A stretch of DNA of 38,443 nt from CAYSNP01 sp964432485 (lineage in GTDB: Bacteria > Bacillota > Clostridia > Christensenellales > DTU072), in NCBI GenBank assembly GCA_964432485.1, contig CAYSNP010000016.1:1-38443 (forward strand), read 5' to 3'. This document shows, one piece after another, positions 7,276 to 15,951 of the stretch. The notes below the pieces were generated by a model. It was not told where the DNA came from. It did not search any database and saw only the letters and a program-made list of their open reading frames with translations. Position 1 is the first letter of the stretch. Every line of letters begins with the position of its first letter. Made by a program: the position numbers and the translations under genes.

Positions 7276-9222
7276 TTACTTATCAGCGTCAATCATTTCC
7301 AAAAACTTTACTTCATCAATAACTTCTATCCCAAGAGCCAAAGCCTTGTCTAACTTAGAGCCTGCAACGCTGCCGGCAACAACTAAATTGACGCTTTTAG
7401 AAACGCTTTCTGCCACTTCTCCGCCCAACTCCTTAATAATAGCGCCTGCTTCCGAACGCTTATAAGAAGCAAGCGAGCCTGTAAGCACTACAACTTTATT
7501 GCTAAACACTCCTTGTTTAGGTTTTTCTGTTCTAAAGACAATCCCTCTTTCCAGCAAACTTTTTATCAGTTCCTTATTTTCAGGCTTTGCAAAAAACTCC
7601 AATACACCTGTTGCGGTAATATCGCCAATATCAGGTATAGAAAGCAACTGTTCCAAACTTGCGCTAGTTAGATTTTCAAGGCTGCCAAATGCTTTTGCCA
7701 ATTGTCCGCTTGCCTTAGTGCCTATGTTTGGGATACCTAAAGCGCAAATAAATCTATCCAAAGTGGTTAGTTTGGACTTTTCTATTGCTGATAAGATATT
7801 ATTCGCTTTTTTATCCCTAAACCCTTCTAAGCTCAATAAATCTGACTTAGTTAAATCGTATAAATGAAAAGGCTTTCTAATGCCCAACTCATTATAAAAC
7901 AATTCTATACTCTTATCAGACAGCCCTTCTATATCCATACAAGCCTTAGAAGCAAAGTGCACCAGCCCGCTAATAGCTTTGGGGGCACAATCTTTATCCA
8001 GACAATATATAAACGGACCAACCTCTACAACTCCGCCCTCACAGCCGGGGCAAGAAGTTGGCTTTTCTATCTCTTTACTGTGCTCAAAATGTTGCGCTAT
8101 CCCTGTAATTTCCGGGATTACATCATTGCTGCGCCTTATAAACACCCTACTGCCTACCTTAATATCCTTCTTTATAATATCGCTGTAATTATTTAAGGTA
8201 GCTCTGCTTACTGTTGCCCCCATTAGCTCTACAGGCTCAAGTAAAGCAAGCGGATTTAGCTTGCCTGTTCGGGATACTCTCCATATTACTTTTTGCAAAA
8301 TTGTGGTAGCTTCTTCCGCTTCAAACTTATATGCTATTGCCCAGCGGGGGAACTTATCGGTTTCGCCAAGTTGCTTTCGCAATGCAATACTATTTAGCTT
8401 AAAAACTGCCCCATCCGTCATAAAATCAAGTGTTTCTCTGCCTTTATCTACTGCTTCCAGTGCCGTAAAAGCATCTGCGGAAGAATGCGCAACCTCAAAA
8501 GCGGAATCGGTTAAAAAGCCGTTGGCTTTCAAAAACTCGTTCATATCCTCTTGAGATGAAAACTTATCCTCTTCGCAGTAGTTGATATTGTAAGCTACAA
8601 AATCTAACCTTCTGCTTGCGGTAATCTTGGGGTCTAAGTTGCGAATAGCGCCTGCCGCACCGTTTCTTGGATTTTTAAGCGGACGCTCCGCATTTTCGTT
8701 ATAATCCTTAAAAACAGAATAGCGCATAAGTGCTTCGCCTGTTATTTCAATTTCTTTTTTATACTTAATTTTAAGCGGAACTGTATTAATTGTACGCACT
8801 TGCAAGGTTACCTCTTCGCCGATATACCCGTTGCCTCTGGTTGCTCCGCTGGCTAAGTATCCATCTTTATAAGTTAGGGAAAGGGTAAGACCGTCAAATT
8901 TATTTTCTACGGTAAAGGGAGGCAAATAGCCGAACTTTTTTTCAATCCTATTAAAGAAATCTTGCAAACTTTTAGCATTTTGGGCTTTATCTAGGGAGTA
9001 AAGCCTATTCCTATGCGTATGAGGGGCAAACTTCTTGCTTATTTGGTCGCCCACCCTTCTGGTAGGCGAGTCAGGCAAACTTTCGCCTGCCACTTGCTCA
9101 AGCAAAAGCAGTTCATCATAAAGTTCGTCATATTCTTTATCCGAAATTGTAGGCTCATCTAAGGTATAATACTCATAAGCATATCTGTTAAGCAAATCTA
9201 CAAGTTCTCTCATTCTGTCCAT
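7276..9222 (-). CDS. ligA: NAD-dependent DNA ligase LigA
   Basis: Seals nicks using NAD+, in replication and repair. 648 aa, near the usual 660-680. Domain order is complete: Ia (YYTLDEPTISDKEYDELY, residues 19-36), adenylation domain with ExKxDG (E106, Lys108, D110, G111), OB fold, four-cysteine zinc finger (CPGC then CLDKDC), helix-hairpin-helix repeats (LSLEGF, IPNIGTK, IPDIGDITA) and a C-terminal BRCT domain (VVLTGSLASYKR onward). ATG with GGGGTGA four bases upstream; it follows pcrA by 10 bases, the pcrA-ligA pair typical of Firmicutes. There is no clear terminator in the 54 bases between its stop and the next promoter. Confidence 0.97.
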   Translation of the reverse strand: MDRMRELVDLLNRYAYEYYTLDEPTISDKEYDELYDELLLLEQVAGESLPDSPTRRVGDQISKKFAPHTHRNRLYSLDKAQNAKSLQDFFNRIEKKFGYLPPFTVENKFDGLTLSLTYKDGYLASGATRGNGYIGEEVTLQVRTINTVPLKIKYKKEIEITGEALMRYSVFKDYNENAERPLKNPRNGAAGAIRNLDPKITASRRLDFVAYNINYCEEDKFSSQEDMNEFLKANGFLTDSAFEVAHSSADAFTALEAVDKGRETLDFMTDGAVFKLNSIALRKQLGETDKFPRWAIAYKFEAEEATTILQKVIWRVSRTGKLNPLALLEPVELMGATVSRATLNNYSDIIKKDIKVGSRVFIRRSNDVIPEITGIAQHFEHSKEIEKPTSCPGCEGGVVEVGPFIYCLDKDCAPKAISGLVHFASKACMDIEGLSDKSIELFYNELGIRKPFHLYDLTKSDLLSLEGFRDKKANNILSAIEKSKLTTLDRFICALGIPNIGTKASGQLAKAFGSLENLTSASLEQLLSIPDIGDITATGVLEFFAKPENKELIKSLLERGIVFRTEKPKQGVFSNKVVVLTGSLASYKRSEAGAIIKELGGEVAESVSKSVNLVVAGSVAGSKLDKALALGIEVIDEVKFLEMIDADK

Positions 9223-9232
9223 ATTCTCACCC

Positions 9233-11422
9233 CTATTCCGCTATTTTTAGCGGTGCGCTTTCCAAAGCAAACTTCTTTATGCCCAATCCGGGAAATACAA
9301 TAGTTGCAGTTGCGCCTCTGCCGCTGCCTGACACTTCTAATATTGTGCCCTTACCGTATTTATTATGCTCCACTTTGCTGCCTGCTTGAAATAAATTAAT
9401 TTCCTCTTCTTTTTTTAAGCTGGGCTTAGAGTGTACGCAAGAGGGCAGGGCAGGTGTTGCCCAAGGCTCTTTGGATACAGCAAAATCGGCAGGCTTAATA
9501 TACGCTTTAGCTTCAAAGGATATCCTTTTGCCCCCTTGACTCTCGTCTATAAAGCGTGAGGGAAGGCAAGGCTTGCTTTGGTTAAACTTAAAGCGATTGG
9601 TACAACTTGAAATAAAAAGCCTATCCTTTGCCCTTGTCACAGCCACATACATTATGCGACGCTCTTCCTCTATTGAACCCTCCTTAATGCTTTGGGAAGT
9701 TGGCATAATGTCTTCCTCGCATCCCACAATAAAAACTACCTTAAACTCCAGCCCTTTGGCAGCATGCATAGTTGCTATTACTACAGCATCTTGCTCGCCT
9801 TGCTCATCCTTATATTCGGGCGCTAAAAATACAGTTTCTAAAAAGTCGTTCAAATCAGCATTTATGGAGCTGCTGCAAAACTCCGAGATATGCTCAGCTA
9901 GCTCTACAATATTTTCCCAGCGTGTCTTATCCTCTTCCTTGCCGCTCTTTAGGTAATACTCTTCAAATCCTATTTGCTGTATCATATAAACTATAAATTC
10001 ATCAATAGGCAAGGTGCTTTTTTCTTTTAAGTCCTTAATAAGCAAAGCAAACTCCAGCACCCTTGCTTTTACTCTTGCAGACAACTGTTTATTGCTATCC
10101 GCATTTTCTATTTCGTCAATAAGGCGAACACCTTTAGCCTTGGCGCTATTCTGTAAAGAAAGTAGCGTTGCAGCTCCAATGCCGCGCCTGGGAGTATTAA
10201 TAATGCGCTCTATTGCTTGATTGTCGTTCGGATTAGTCAGCAACCTTAAATAAGCTAGCACATCTTGCACTTCCTTACGGTCAAAGAAGCGAGGGCCTCC
10301 GTATAATTTATAAGGGATTACGCTATCGCTTAACTTTTTTTCAAATAATCTGGTTAAGGAATTAACCCTTACAAGAATGGCAAAGTCGCTGTATAGATAC
10401 CCATAATCCCGCTTTAGGGCTACCATATTGTCAATTACCCATTCTGCTTCCATATGGTCATTGTATGCGTTGTAATAGATTACCTCGCTGCCGCCTTCTC
10501 TGGCTGTAAACAATTTCTTATCGTGCCTTTGAGTATTATTTTTAATAACATTGTTAGCACAAGCTAAAATAGCGTTGGTAGAGCGGTAATTTTGCTGCAA
10601 CCTATATACCTTTGCTCCCTTATAAATATCTTTGAATTGCAAAATGTTGCGAATATCAGCCCCCCGCCAGCCATAAATACTTTGGTCGTCATCGCCTACC
10701 ACAAATAAATTGCCCCAATAGCCGGCTAGCAGTCTGATTATGGCAAATTGAATTGCATTAGTATCCTGAAACTCGTCCACATGAATATACTTAAAGCGCT
10801 TTTGATACTTTAGCAGCGCATCCGGGCAAGTGCGGAAAAGCAATTCCGTCTTAATCAGCAAGTCATCAAAATCCAGCGCATTGCAGTTCTCTAAAACTTT
10901 TTCATATGCGCTGTATACATGGTATATATTGGCGGCGTCTTGAATAGATTCCAGCTCGTCTTTATATTCCTTTGGAGAAAGCCCTAGGTTTTTAGCATTG
11001 CTGATATGCCACTTGTATTTCTTTTTTTGCTCTTCTGCAATCCCTACATCGCCAAGAATATTTTTAATAATTCTAACGCTGTCCGCTTCGTTAAAAATAG
11101 AAAAATTGGCAGAAAATCCTATACTATCTATATCCCTGCGCAATACGCTGGCGCAAAAGGAATGGATGGTGCTAACCCATACATCACTTTGCCCTTTTAC
11201 CATATGCATAATGCGCTCTTTCATTTCGTTGGTAGCTTTATTGGTAAAAGTTATGGCAAGGATATTGTAAGGCGAAACTTGTTTCTCCTCTACTAAATAA
11301 GCAATCCTATAAGTGAGCACTCGGGTTTTGCCGCTGCCTGCGCCTGCAAAAACTAATACTTGACCTTCTGTATCAAGCACAGCAGCCTTTTGCTCATCGT
11401 TTAAATGTTGTAAATCTATCAT
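9233..11422 (-). CDS. pcrA: UvrD/PcrA-family ATP-dependent DNA helicase
   Basis: Superfamily 1A 3'-5' helicase for repair and replication restart. 729 aa with all motifs in order: Q-motif (LNDEQKAAV), Walker A (AGAGSGKT, about 26-33), Ia (AITFTNKATNEM), II (HVDEFQDTN), III (VGDDDQSIYGWRGA), IV (QNYRST), V (TMHAAKGLEFKVVF) and VI (MYVAVTRAK). The last 50 residues form the PcrA-type Tudor-like region that binds RNA polymerase (GSKVEHNKYGKGTI). No convincing Shine-Dalgarno precedes the ATG, and dgt ends 19 bases upstream. The neighbour ligA fits the pcrA name rather than uvrD or rep. Confidence 0.95.
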   Translation of the reverse strand: MIDLQHLNDEQKAAVLDTEGQVLVFAGAGSGKTRVLTYRIAYLVEEKQVSPYNILAITFTNKATNEMKERIMHMVKGQSDVWVSTIHSFCASVLRRDIDSIGFSANFSIFNEADSVRIIKNILGDVGIAEEQKKKYKWHISNAKNLGLSPKEYKDELESIQDAANIYHVYSAYEKVLENCNALDFDDLLIKTELLFRTCPDALLKYQKRFKYIHVDEFQDTNAIQFAIIRLLAGYWGNLFVVGDDDQSIYGWRGADIRNILQFKDIYKGAKVYRLQQNYRSTNAILACANNVIKNNTQRHDKKLFTAREGGSEVIYYNAYNDHMEAEWVIDNMVALKRDYGYLYSDFAILVRVNSLTRLFEKKLSDSVIPYKLYGGPRFFDRKEVQDVLAYLRLLTNPNDNQAIERIINTPRRGIGAATLLSLQNSAKAKGVRLIDEIENADSNKQLSARVKARVLEFALLIKDLKEKSTLPIDEFIVYMIQQIGFEEYYLKSGKEEDKTRWENIVELAEHISEFCSSSINADLNDFLETVFLAPEYKDEQGEQDAVVIATMHAAKGLEFKVVFIVGCEEDIMPTSQSIKEGSIEEERRIMYVAVTRAKDRLFISSCTNRFKFNQSKPCLPSRFIDESQGGKRISFEAKAYIKPADFAVSKEPWATPALPSCVHSKPSLKKEEEINLFQAGSKVEHNKYGKGTILEVSGSGRGATATIVFPGLGIKKFALESAPLKIAE

Positions 11423-11441
11423 AAATCTATATATATAAGGG

Positions 11442-12410
11442 CTATAAGGTATCCAGCAAATAGATATCCTTAAACATCCTTATTGCAAAATTGTCAGTCA
11501 TGCCCGCTATGTAATCTGCCGCCCTTACTTTGATTGGCTCATTACTTGGAGCTAATTTTTCAGGGTGCTGTACAAAGTGCTCAAAAAGCAGTTTAACAAT
11601 AACCTCCGCTTTTTTTATTTGGCTCATTTTAGCTTCGTTAAAATACACTTTATCAAACATAAATTGCCGTAACTGCGCCAATTGATAGGCAAAATCAGCA
11701 GATTGCTCTACCGCTCCTTGCTCTGCGCTAACATTGATAATATCCGCTATAAGGTTGTTAATGCGCTCCCTTTTGCTATTGCCCAGCAGCCTGCAAGCCG
11801 CTTTTGGCAAGTCGGACGAAGTAATAATATTTGCCATAATAGCATCATCAATATCGTGATTGATATAAGCAATTTTATCCGCTAACATCACTACCTTGCC
11901 TTCTAATGTGCAAGGATTGCCTATTGAACGGTGATTTAATATTCCATCCCGCACTTCAAAAGTAAGATTTAGCCCTTTACCTTCATTTTCTAACTTATCT
12001 ACTACACGCAAACTTTGCTCATTATGTTCAAAATGTCCAAGTAGTTCAGCAAGCACCCGCTCCCCATTGTGACCAAAAGGGGTATGCCCAATATCGTGAC
12101 CTAATGCAATAGCTTCTGTTAAATCCTCATTTAATCTAAGGGCACGACTAATTGTGCGTGCCACTAAAGATACTTCCAGCGTGTGAGTCATTCGAGTTAC
12201 AAAATGGTCGCCGTCGGGAGCAATAAAAACTTGAGTTTTATGCTTTAAGCGTCTAAAAGCTTTGCTATGCAAAATACGGTCTCGGTCACGCTGATAATCT
12301 GTGCGCATAGGGCAAGGCTCTTGAGCGGCTTGCCTGCCTTGACTTGCTGACTCCCGCATAGCAAATTTGCTCATCCAGCCATTAAGAAACTCTAAATACT
12401 CTTTTTTCAC
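11442..12410 (-). CDS. dgt: dGTPase-like HD-domain deoxynucleotide triphosphohydrolase
   Basis: Member of the Dgt family, which hydrolyses dNTPs to deoxynucleoside and triphosphate. 322 aa, matching the shorter dGTPase-like type of Gram-positive bacteria. The sequence shows the N-terminal FRRLKHKTQVF block, HD-domain ligands His76 (RMTHTLEV) and His105-Asp106 (ALGHDIGHTPFGH), and DKIAYINHDIDDA with the last metal-binding Asp. The start is GTG inside the ppdK stop (GTGA overlap, 4 bases) with AAGGG upstream, so translation is coupled to ppdK. Whether dGTP is the substrate is not readable; many short homologues act on other dNTPs. Confidence 0.9.
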   Translation of the reverse strand: MKKEYLEFLNGWMSKFAMRESASQGRQAAQEPCPMRTDYQRDRDRILHSKAFRRLKHKTQVFIAPDGDHFVTRMTHTLEVSLVARTISRALRLNEDLTEAIALGHDIGHTPFGHNGERVLAELLGHFEHNEQSLRVVDKLENEGKGLNLTFEVRDGILNHRSIGNPCTLEGKVVMLADKIAYINHDIDDAIMANIITSSDLPKAACRLLGNSKRERINNLIADIINVSAEQGAVEQSADFAYQLAQLRQFMFDKVYFNEAKMSQIKKAEVIVKLLFEHFVQHPEKLAPSNEPIKVRAADYIAGMTDNFAIRMFKDIYLLDTL

Positions 12411-15028
12411 ATTTTTCCCTTTACGGCAGCTTGGGCAGCCGAAAGTATTGCAATGGGTACCCTAAATGGGGAACAAGATACATAATTTAGTCCGATTTTA
12501 TGACAAAACTCTACCGTAAACGGATCTCCGCCATGCTCGCCGCAAATCCCTAACTTTAGATTAAGGCGGGTCTTTCTGCCTAATTCTACTGCTATCTCCA
12601 TAAGTTTCCCTACACCTTTTGTGTCAACTCTTTGGAAGGGGTCAAATTCGAAAATCTTTTTTTGATAATAGTCTTCCAAAAACTTTGTAGCATCATCTCG
12701 GCTAAAACCGTAAGCCATTTGGGTAAGGTCATTAGTACCAAAAGAAAAGAATTCAGCTTCTTTAGCTATTTCGTCCGCTGTAATTGCCGCACGGGGTATC
12801 TCTATCATAGTGCCTACGCAGTAATCTACCTTAACGCCTGCCCCATTCATTACTTCTTCGGCAGTCTTTACTACAATATCTTTTATAAAAGCCAGCTCCT
12901 TGACATCGCCTATTAGCGGTATCATAATTTCGGGTTTTACTAAAATGCCTTCCTTTTGGCAAGCTATAGCCGCTTCCAAAACAGCACGAGTTTGCATAAT
13001 TGCTATTTCGGGATAAGTTATACTTAATCGACAGCCTCTATGCCCTAACATTGGATTGGTTTCGTGCAAGCTCTGTATTACATTTTCAAGCTCTATCGTA
13101 TCTATTTTTAGCTGAGCCGCCAAATGTGCTATATCCTCGCTCTTTTGCGGTAAAAACTCATGTAAAGGCGGGTCTAAAAATCTAATAGTAACCGGGCGCT
13201 CGCCCATGGTCTTATAAATTGCCACAAAGTCTTCTCTCTGCATAGGCAGCAACTCGCTAAGTGCCGCTTCCCTTTGCTCTTGAGTTTTAGCCAAAATCAT
13301 TTTCCTAACCGAAGTAATCCTGTCTGTTTCGAAAAACATATGCTCGGTACGACACAGCCCAATGCCTTCTGCGCCAAACTTAACCGCTACAGCGGCATCA
13401 TGCGGAGTATCTGCATTAGTGCGAACTTTAAGGGTGCGCACCTTATTAGCCCAACTCATAATCCTGCTAAAATCCCCCACAACTTCAGGTTCAACTGTCT
13501 TTAGAGCTCCTTCGTATACATAGCCTGTTGAGCCATCTAAAGATAAAGTATCTTGAGAAGAGTAAACCTTGCCCCCTACTTTAAGAGTGCCTGCCTTTTC
13601 GTTAATAACAAGAGCTTCGCACCCTGCCACGCAACAGCGTCCCATACCTCTTGCCACAACTGCGGCATGAGAAGTTCTGCCGCCTCTTGCAGTAAGAATA
13701 CCCTTTGCCACATGCATGCCCTCTATATCTTCGGGGCTGGTCTCTAACCTTACCAAAAGTACATCCTCGCCAGCAGCCACTCTTTGAGTTGCTTCTTCTG
13801 CGGTAAATGCAATTTTGCCGCAAGCCGCGCCCGGGCTTGCCGCCAGCCCTTGAGCAATGGGCTTGGCATGCTTTAGCGTTGCTTTATCAAATTGGGGATG
13901 CAGCAAATCGTCTAACTGTTTTGGGTCTATTTTTAGCAAGGCTTCTTCTTCTGTTAACACGCCTTCATCCACTAAATCACAAGCAATCTTAATGGCCGCT
14001 TGCGCTGTTCTTTTACCGTTTCTGGTCTGTAGCATATAGAGCTTGCCCCTTTCTATGGTAAACTCCACATCTTGCATATCTTTATAAAAAGCCTCTAACT
14101 TATCAATTATTGCTAAAAATTGAGCATAAACATCTGCATTAGTTTCTTTTAAGTGGTCTATTGTCAAAGGTGTACGGATACCTGCTACCACATCTTCGCC
14201 TTGCGCATTCATTAAATATTCGCCGTAAAGCACCTTTTCGCCTGTAGAGGGGTCACGAGTAAATGCCACTCCCGTACCCGAAGTTTCGCCCATATTGCCA
14301 AAGACCATTGCCTGTACATTGACAGCAGTCCCCCACGATGAGGGGATATCGTTCATTCTGCGATAAACAATAGCTCTTGGATTGTTCCATGACTTAAAAA
14401 CCGCTTCGCATGCGCCAATTAGCTGCTCTTTGGGGTCTTGAGGAAACTCTTCCCCCTTTTCTTTTTTATAAAATGCCTTAAATTTGTTTACAAGCTCTTT
14501 GAAGTCCTCTGCTTCTAGCTCTATATCCAGCTTAACGCCTTTTTTCTCTTTTAGCTCGTCAATAATAGTTTCAAAAAAAGATTTTCCCAGCCCTGTTACC
14601 ACATCTGAATACATTTGAATGAATCTTCTGTAACAGTCATAGGCAAAACGAGGATTCTCGGTTAATCTTGCCAGCCCTTCTACTGAAGTATCGTTTAAGC
14701 CAAGATTCAAGATAGTGTCCATCATGCCGGGCATAGAAGCTCTGGAGCCGCTTCTTACCGAAACTAAAAAAGGATTCTCCGGGTCGCCCAGCTTTTTGCC
14801 TTCATCTTGTTCTACTGACTCAAGAATGGCAAATATCTGATTCAAAATATCCTCATTTATGCGCTCGCCATCATTATAATATTGAGTACAAGCCTCAGTA
14901 GTAATAGTAAATCCAGAAGGGACAGGCATGCCTAACTGCGTCATTTGAGCCAGGTTTGCACCTTTACCGCCAAAGAGCTCTTTATTTGCTCCGTCCGCCT
15001 CTTTAAACTTGTAAACAAACTTTGTCAT
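12407..15028 (-). CDS. ppdK: Pyruvate phosphate dikinase
   Basis: Interconverts pyruvate + ATP + Pi with PEP + AMP + PPi; in anaerobic Clostridia it serves PPi-linked glycolysis or gluconeogenesis. 873 aa from the chosen start, the usual size. The N-terminal ATP-grasp part starts with FGGKGANLAQMTQLGMPVPSGF; the swivelling phosphohistidine domain has GGRTSHAAVVARG with catalytic His454 and the regulatory Thr452 two residues before it; the C-terminal PEP domain ends with CGEHGG (Cys about 829). The frame continues 23 codons upstream, but the ATG at 15028 has a perfect AAGGAG seven bases before it. No PPDK regulatory kinase/phosphatase gene lies in the window. Confidence 0.97.
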   Translation of the reverse strand: MTKFVYKFKEADGANKELFGGKGANLAQMTQLGMPVPSGFTITTEACTQYYNDGERINEDILNQIFAILESVEQDEGKKLGDPENPFLVSVRSGSRASMPGMMDTILNLGLNDTSVEGLARLTENPRFAYDCYRRFIQMYSDVVTGLGKSFFETIIDELKEKKGVKLDIELEAEDFKELVNKFKAFYKKEKGEEFPQDPKEQLIGACEAVFKSWNNPRAIVYRRMNDIPSSWGTAVNVQAMVFGNMGETSGTGVAFTRDPSTGEKVLYGEYLMNAQGEDVVAGIRTPLTIDHLKETNADVYAQFLAIIDKLEAFYKDMQDVEFTIERGKLYMLQTRNGKRTAQAAIKIACDLVDEGVLTEEEALLKIDPKQLDDLLHPQFDKATLKHAKPIAQGLAASPGAACGKIAFTAEEATQRVAAGEDVLLVRLETSPEDIEGMHVAKGILTARGGRTSHAAVVARGMGRCCVAGCEALVINEKAGTLKVGGKVYSSQDTLSLDGSTGYVYEGALKTVEPEVVGDFSRIMSWANKVRTLKVRTNADTPHDAAVAVKFGAEGIGLCRTEHMFFETDRITSVRKMILAKTQEQREAALSELLPMQREDFVAIYKTMGERPVTIRFLDPPLHEFLPQKSEDIAHLAAQLKIDTIELENVIQSLHETNPMLGHRGCRLSITYPEIAIMQTRAVLEAAIACQKEGILVKPEIMIPLIGDVKELAFIKDIVVKTAEEVMNGAGVKVDYCVGTMIEIPRAAITADEIAKEAEFFSFGTNDLTQMAYGFSRDDATKFLEDYYQKKIFEFDPFQRVDTKGVGKLMEIAVELGRKTRLNLKLGICGEHGGDPFTVEFCHKIGLNYVSCSPFRVPIAILSAAQAAVKGKM

Positions 15029-15064
15029 ATACTTCTCCTTTTTAATAAAAATATTACCGTTATG

Positions 15065-15093
15065 ATTATACAATATTTGGATATTCATAGCAA
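15065..15093 (-). promoter_or_regulatory. Sigma-A-type promoter of ppdK-dgt-pcrA-ligA
   Basis: Minus strand TTGCTA (-35), 17-bp spacer, TATAAT (-10), 36 bases before the ppdK start and just after recO. Confidence 0.75.
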
Positions 15094-15136
15094 GCATATT
15101 GCGCTTTATGCGGATTTTATGTAGTTTTACGGAAAT

Positions 15137-15775
15137 TTACTTGAATTTAAGATTGGAGACAGCAGATTGCAGCACAGGGTAGGACAATGCTGTAAAAGAT
15201 ATAAAGATTCTAGCAAAAAGTTTAAGGATTTGATTAATCTTGCAAGTGTTTGCCTCCAAACTTTCTACCCCTTCCATAGGAATAACGGCAAGAGAAGCCT
15301 TGAGCTGCGACAGCTCCTCATCAGTGTTGTAGTCGCTAAAGTCAACTCCTATAATATTCAAGATACCTGATAAAAACCAAGCCAAATAAGCATAAGGATA
15401 AACTTGCGTGTAACAAATACCGTGCAATGCTTTTAAGCCACGTAGCAGCTCTTGCGAAACATTTTCTCCCTCCGGGCAAACTCTATCCAGCACTTCTAAT
15501 ATAGCAAAGGAAGCCTTAGCTTTATCCTCATCCTCCCAAGTATTGAAAAAATTGTCATATATTTGGCAACCTGATACAATATTGCCTTTAGAAACGATTA
15601 TGTACTCCCCAAAACACAAAGGGCTGGCAGCAAGTTTTAACTTTGCGCTTTGCGCCCTTACGCCCCTTGCCACCCCTAAAAACTTGCCCTTTTGTGCGCT
15701 AACTAAAGTTAACAGCTTATCCTTATCTTTATAATCTACTGCTCTAAGGCAAAGGGCATCAGCCTTAAACTGCAT
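15137..15775 (-). CDS. recO: DNA repair protein RecO
   Basis: Recombination mediator that works with RecF/RecR to load RecA onto SSB-coated DNA. 212 aa, somewhat shorter than the usual 240-250. The N-terminal OB fold is visible (DALCLRAVDYKDKDKLLTLVSAQKGKF), followed by the ARGVR segment and LKLAASPLCFGEY. The helical C-terminal domain lacks the four-cysteine zinc site of some RecO proteins. The ATG is one base after the yqzL stop and the ribosome site is the purine-rich yqzL end, so the genes are coupled. The era-yqzL-recO order matches Bacillus and strengthens the call. Confidence 0.9.
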   Translation of the reverse strand: MQFKADALCLRAVDYKDKDKLLTLVSAQKGKFLGVARGVRAQSAKLKLAASPLCFGEYIIVSKGNIVSGCQIYDNFFNTWEDEDKAKASFAILEVLDRVCPEGENVSQELLRGLKALHGICYTQVYPYAYLAWFLSGILNIIGVDFSDYNTDEELSQLKASLAVIPMEGVESLEANTCKINQILKLFARIFISFTALSYPVLQSAVSNLKFK

Positions 15776-15776
15776 A

Positions 15777-15890
15777 TTATTCTTCTTCCTCTATTTCTCT
15801 TAGGGCATTGTAAAGCATATAATACCCAACCTTGCCGCTCTTTTCAAAAAGCTCATAACATTGTTTGCTTATCTTATTATCTTCTTTCAT
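15777..15890 (-). CDS. yqzL: YqzL-like small protein, 37 aa
   Basis: A short gene between era and recO. The start ATG at 15890 has a perfect GGAGG five bases upstream. The peptide opens MKEDNKISK, continues CYELFEKSGKVGYYMLYNAL and ends REIEEEE. The aromatic-F-x-x-(S/T)-G-x-(V/I)-x-x-Y-(L/M)-L-(Y/F) pattern and the position between era and recO match the YqzL family of Firmicutes, whose function is unknown to me. It lacks the longer acidic tail of the Bacillus protein. The evidence is the ribosome site, the open frame filling the gap up to recO, and synteny. Confidence 0.8.
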   Translation of the reverse strand: MKEDNKISKQCYELFEKSGKVGYYMLYNALREIEEEE

Positions 15891-15951
15891 AATAACCTCC
15901 ACTCTTGAGTTTATTATGCTCTCTTTGTGCCGCTTTTATCCTTGATTAATA

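Noticed and set aside
7276..9222. Possible loss of the LigA active-site motif (ENKFDG looked unusual)
   Set aside because: It satisfies ExKxDG with Lys108; all domains including zinc finger and BRCT are present, so it is an ordinary LigA.
13602..13823. 73-aa minus-strand frame inside ppdK
   Set aside because: Shadow frame of the phosphohistidine domain of ppdK; no ribosome site or recognisable family.
15029..15097. 23-codon upstream extension of ppdK
   Set aside because: It spans the promoter -10 region; ATG 15028 has AAGGAG at ideal distance and fits the family length.
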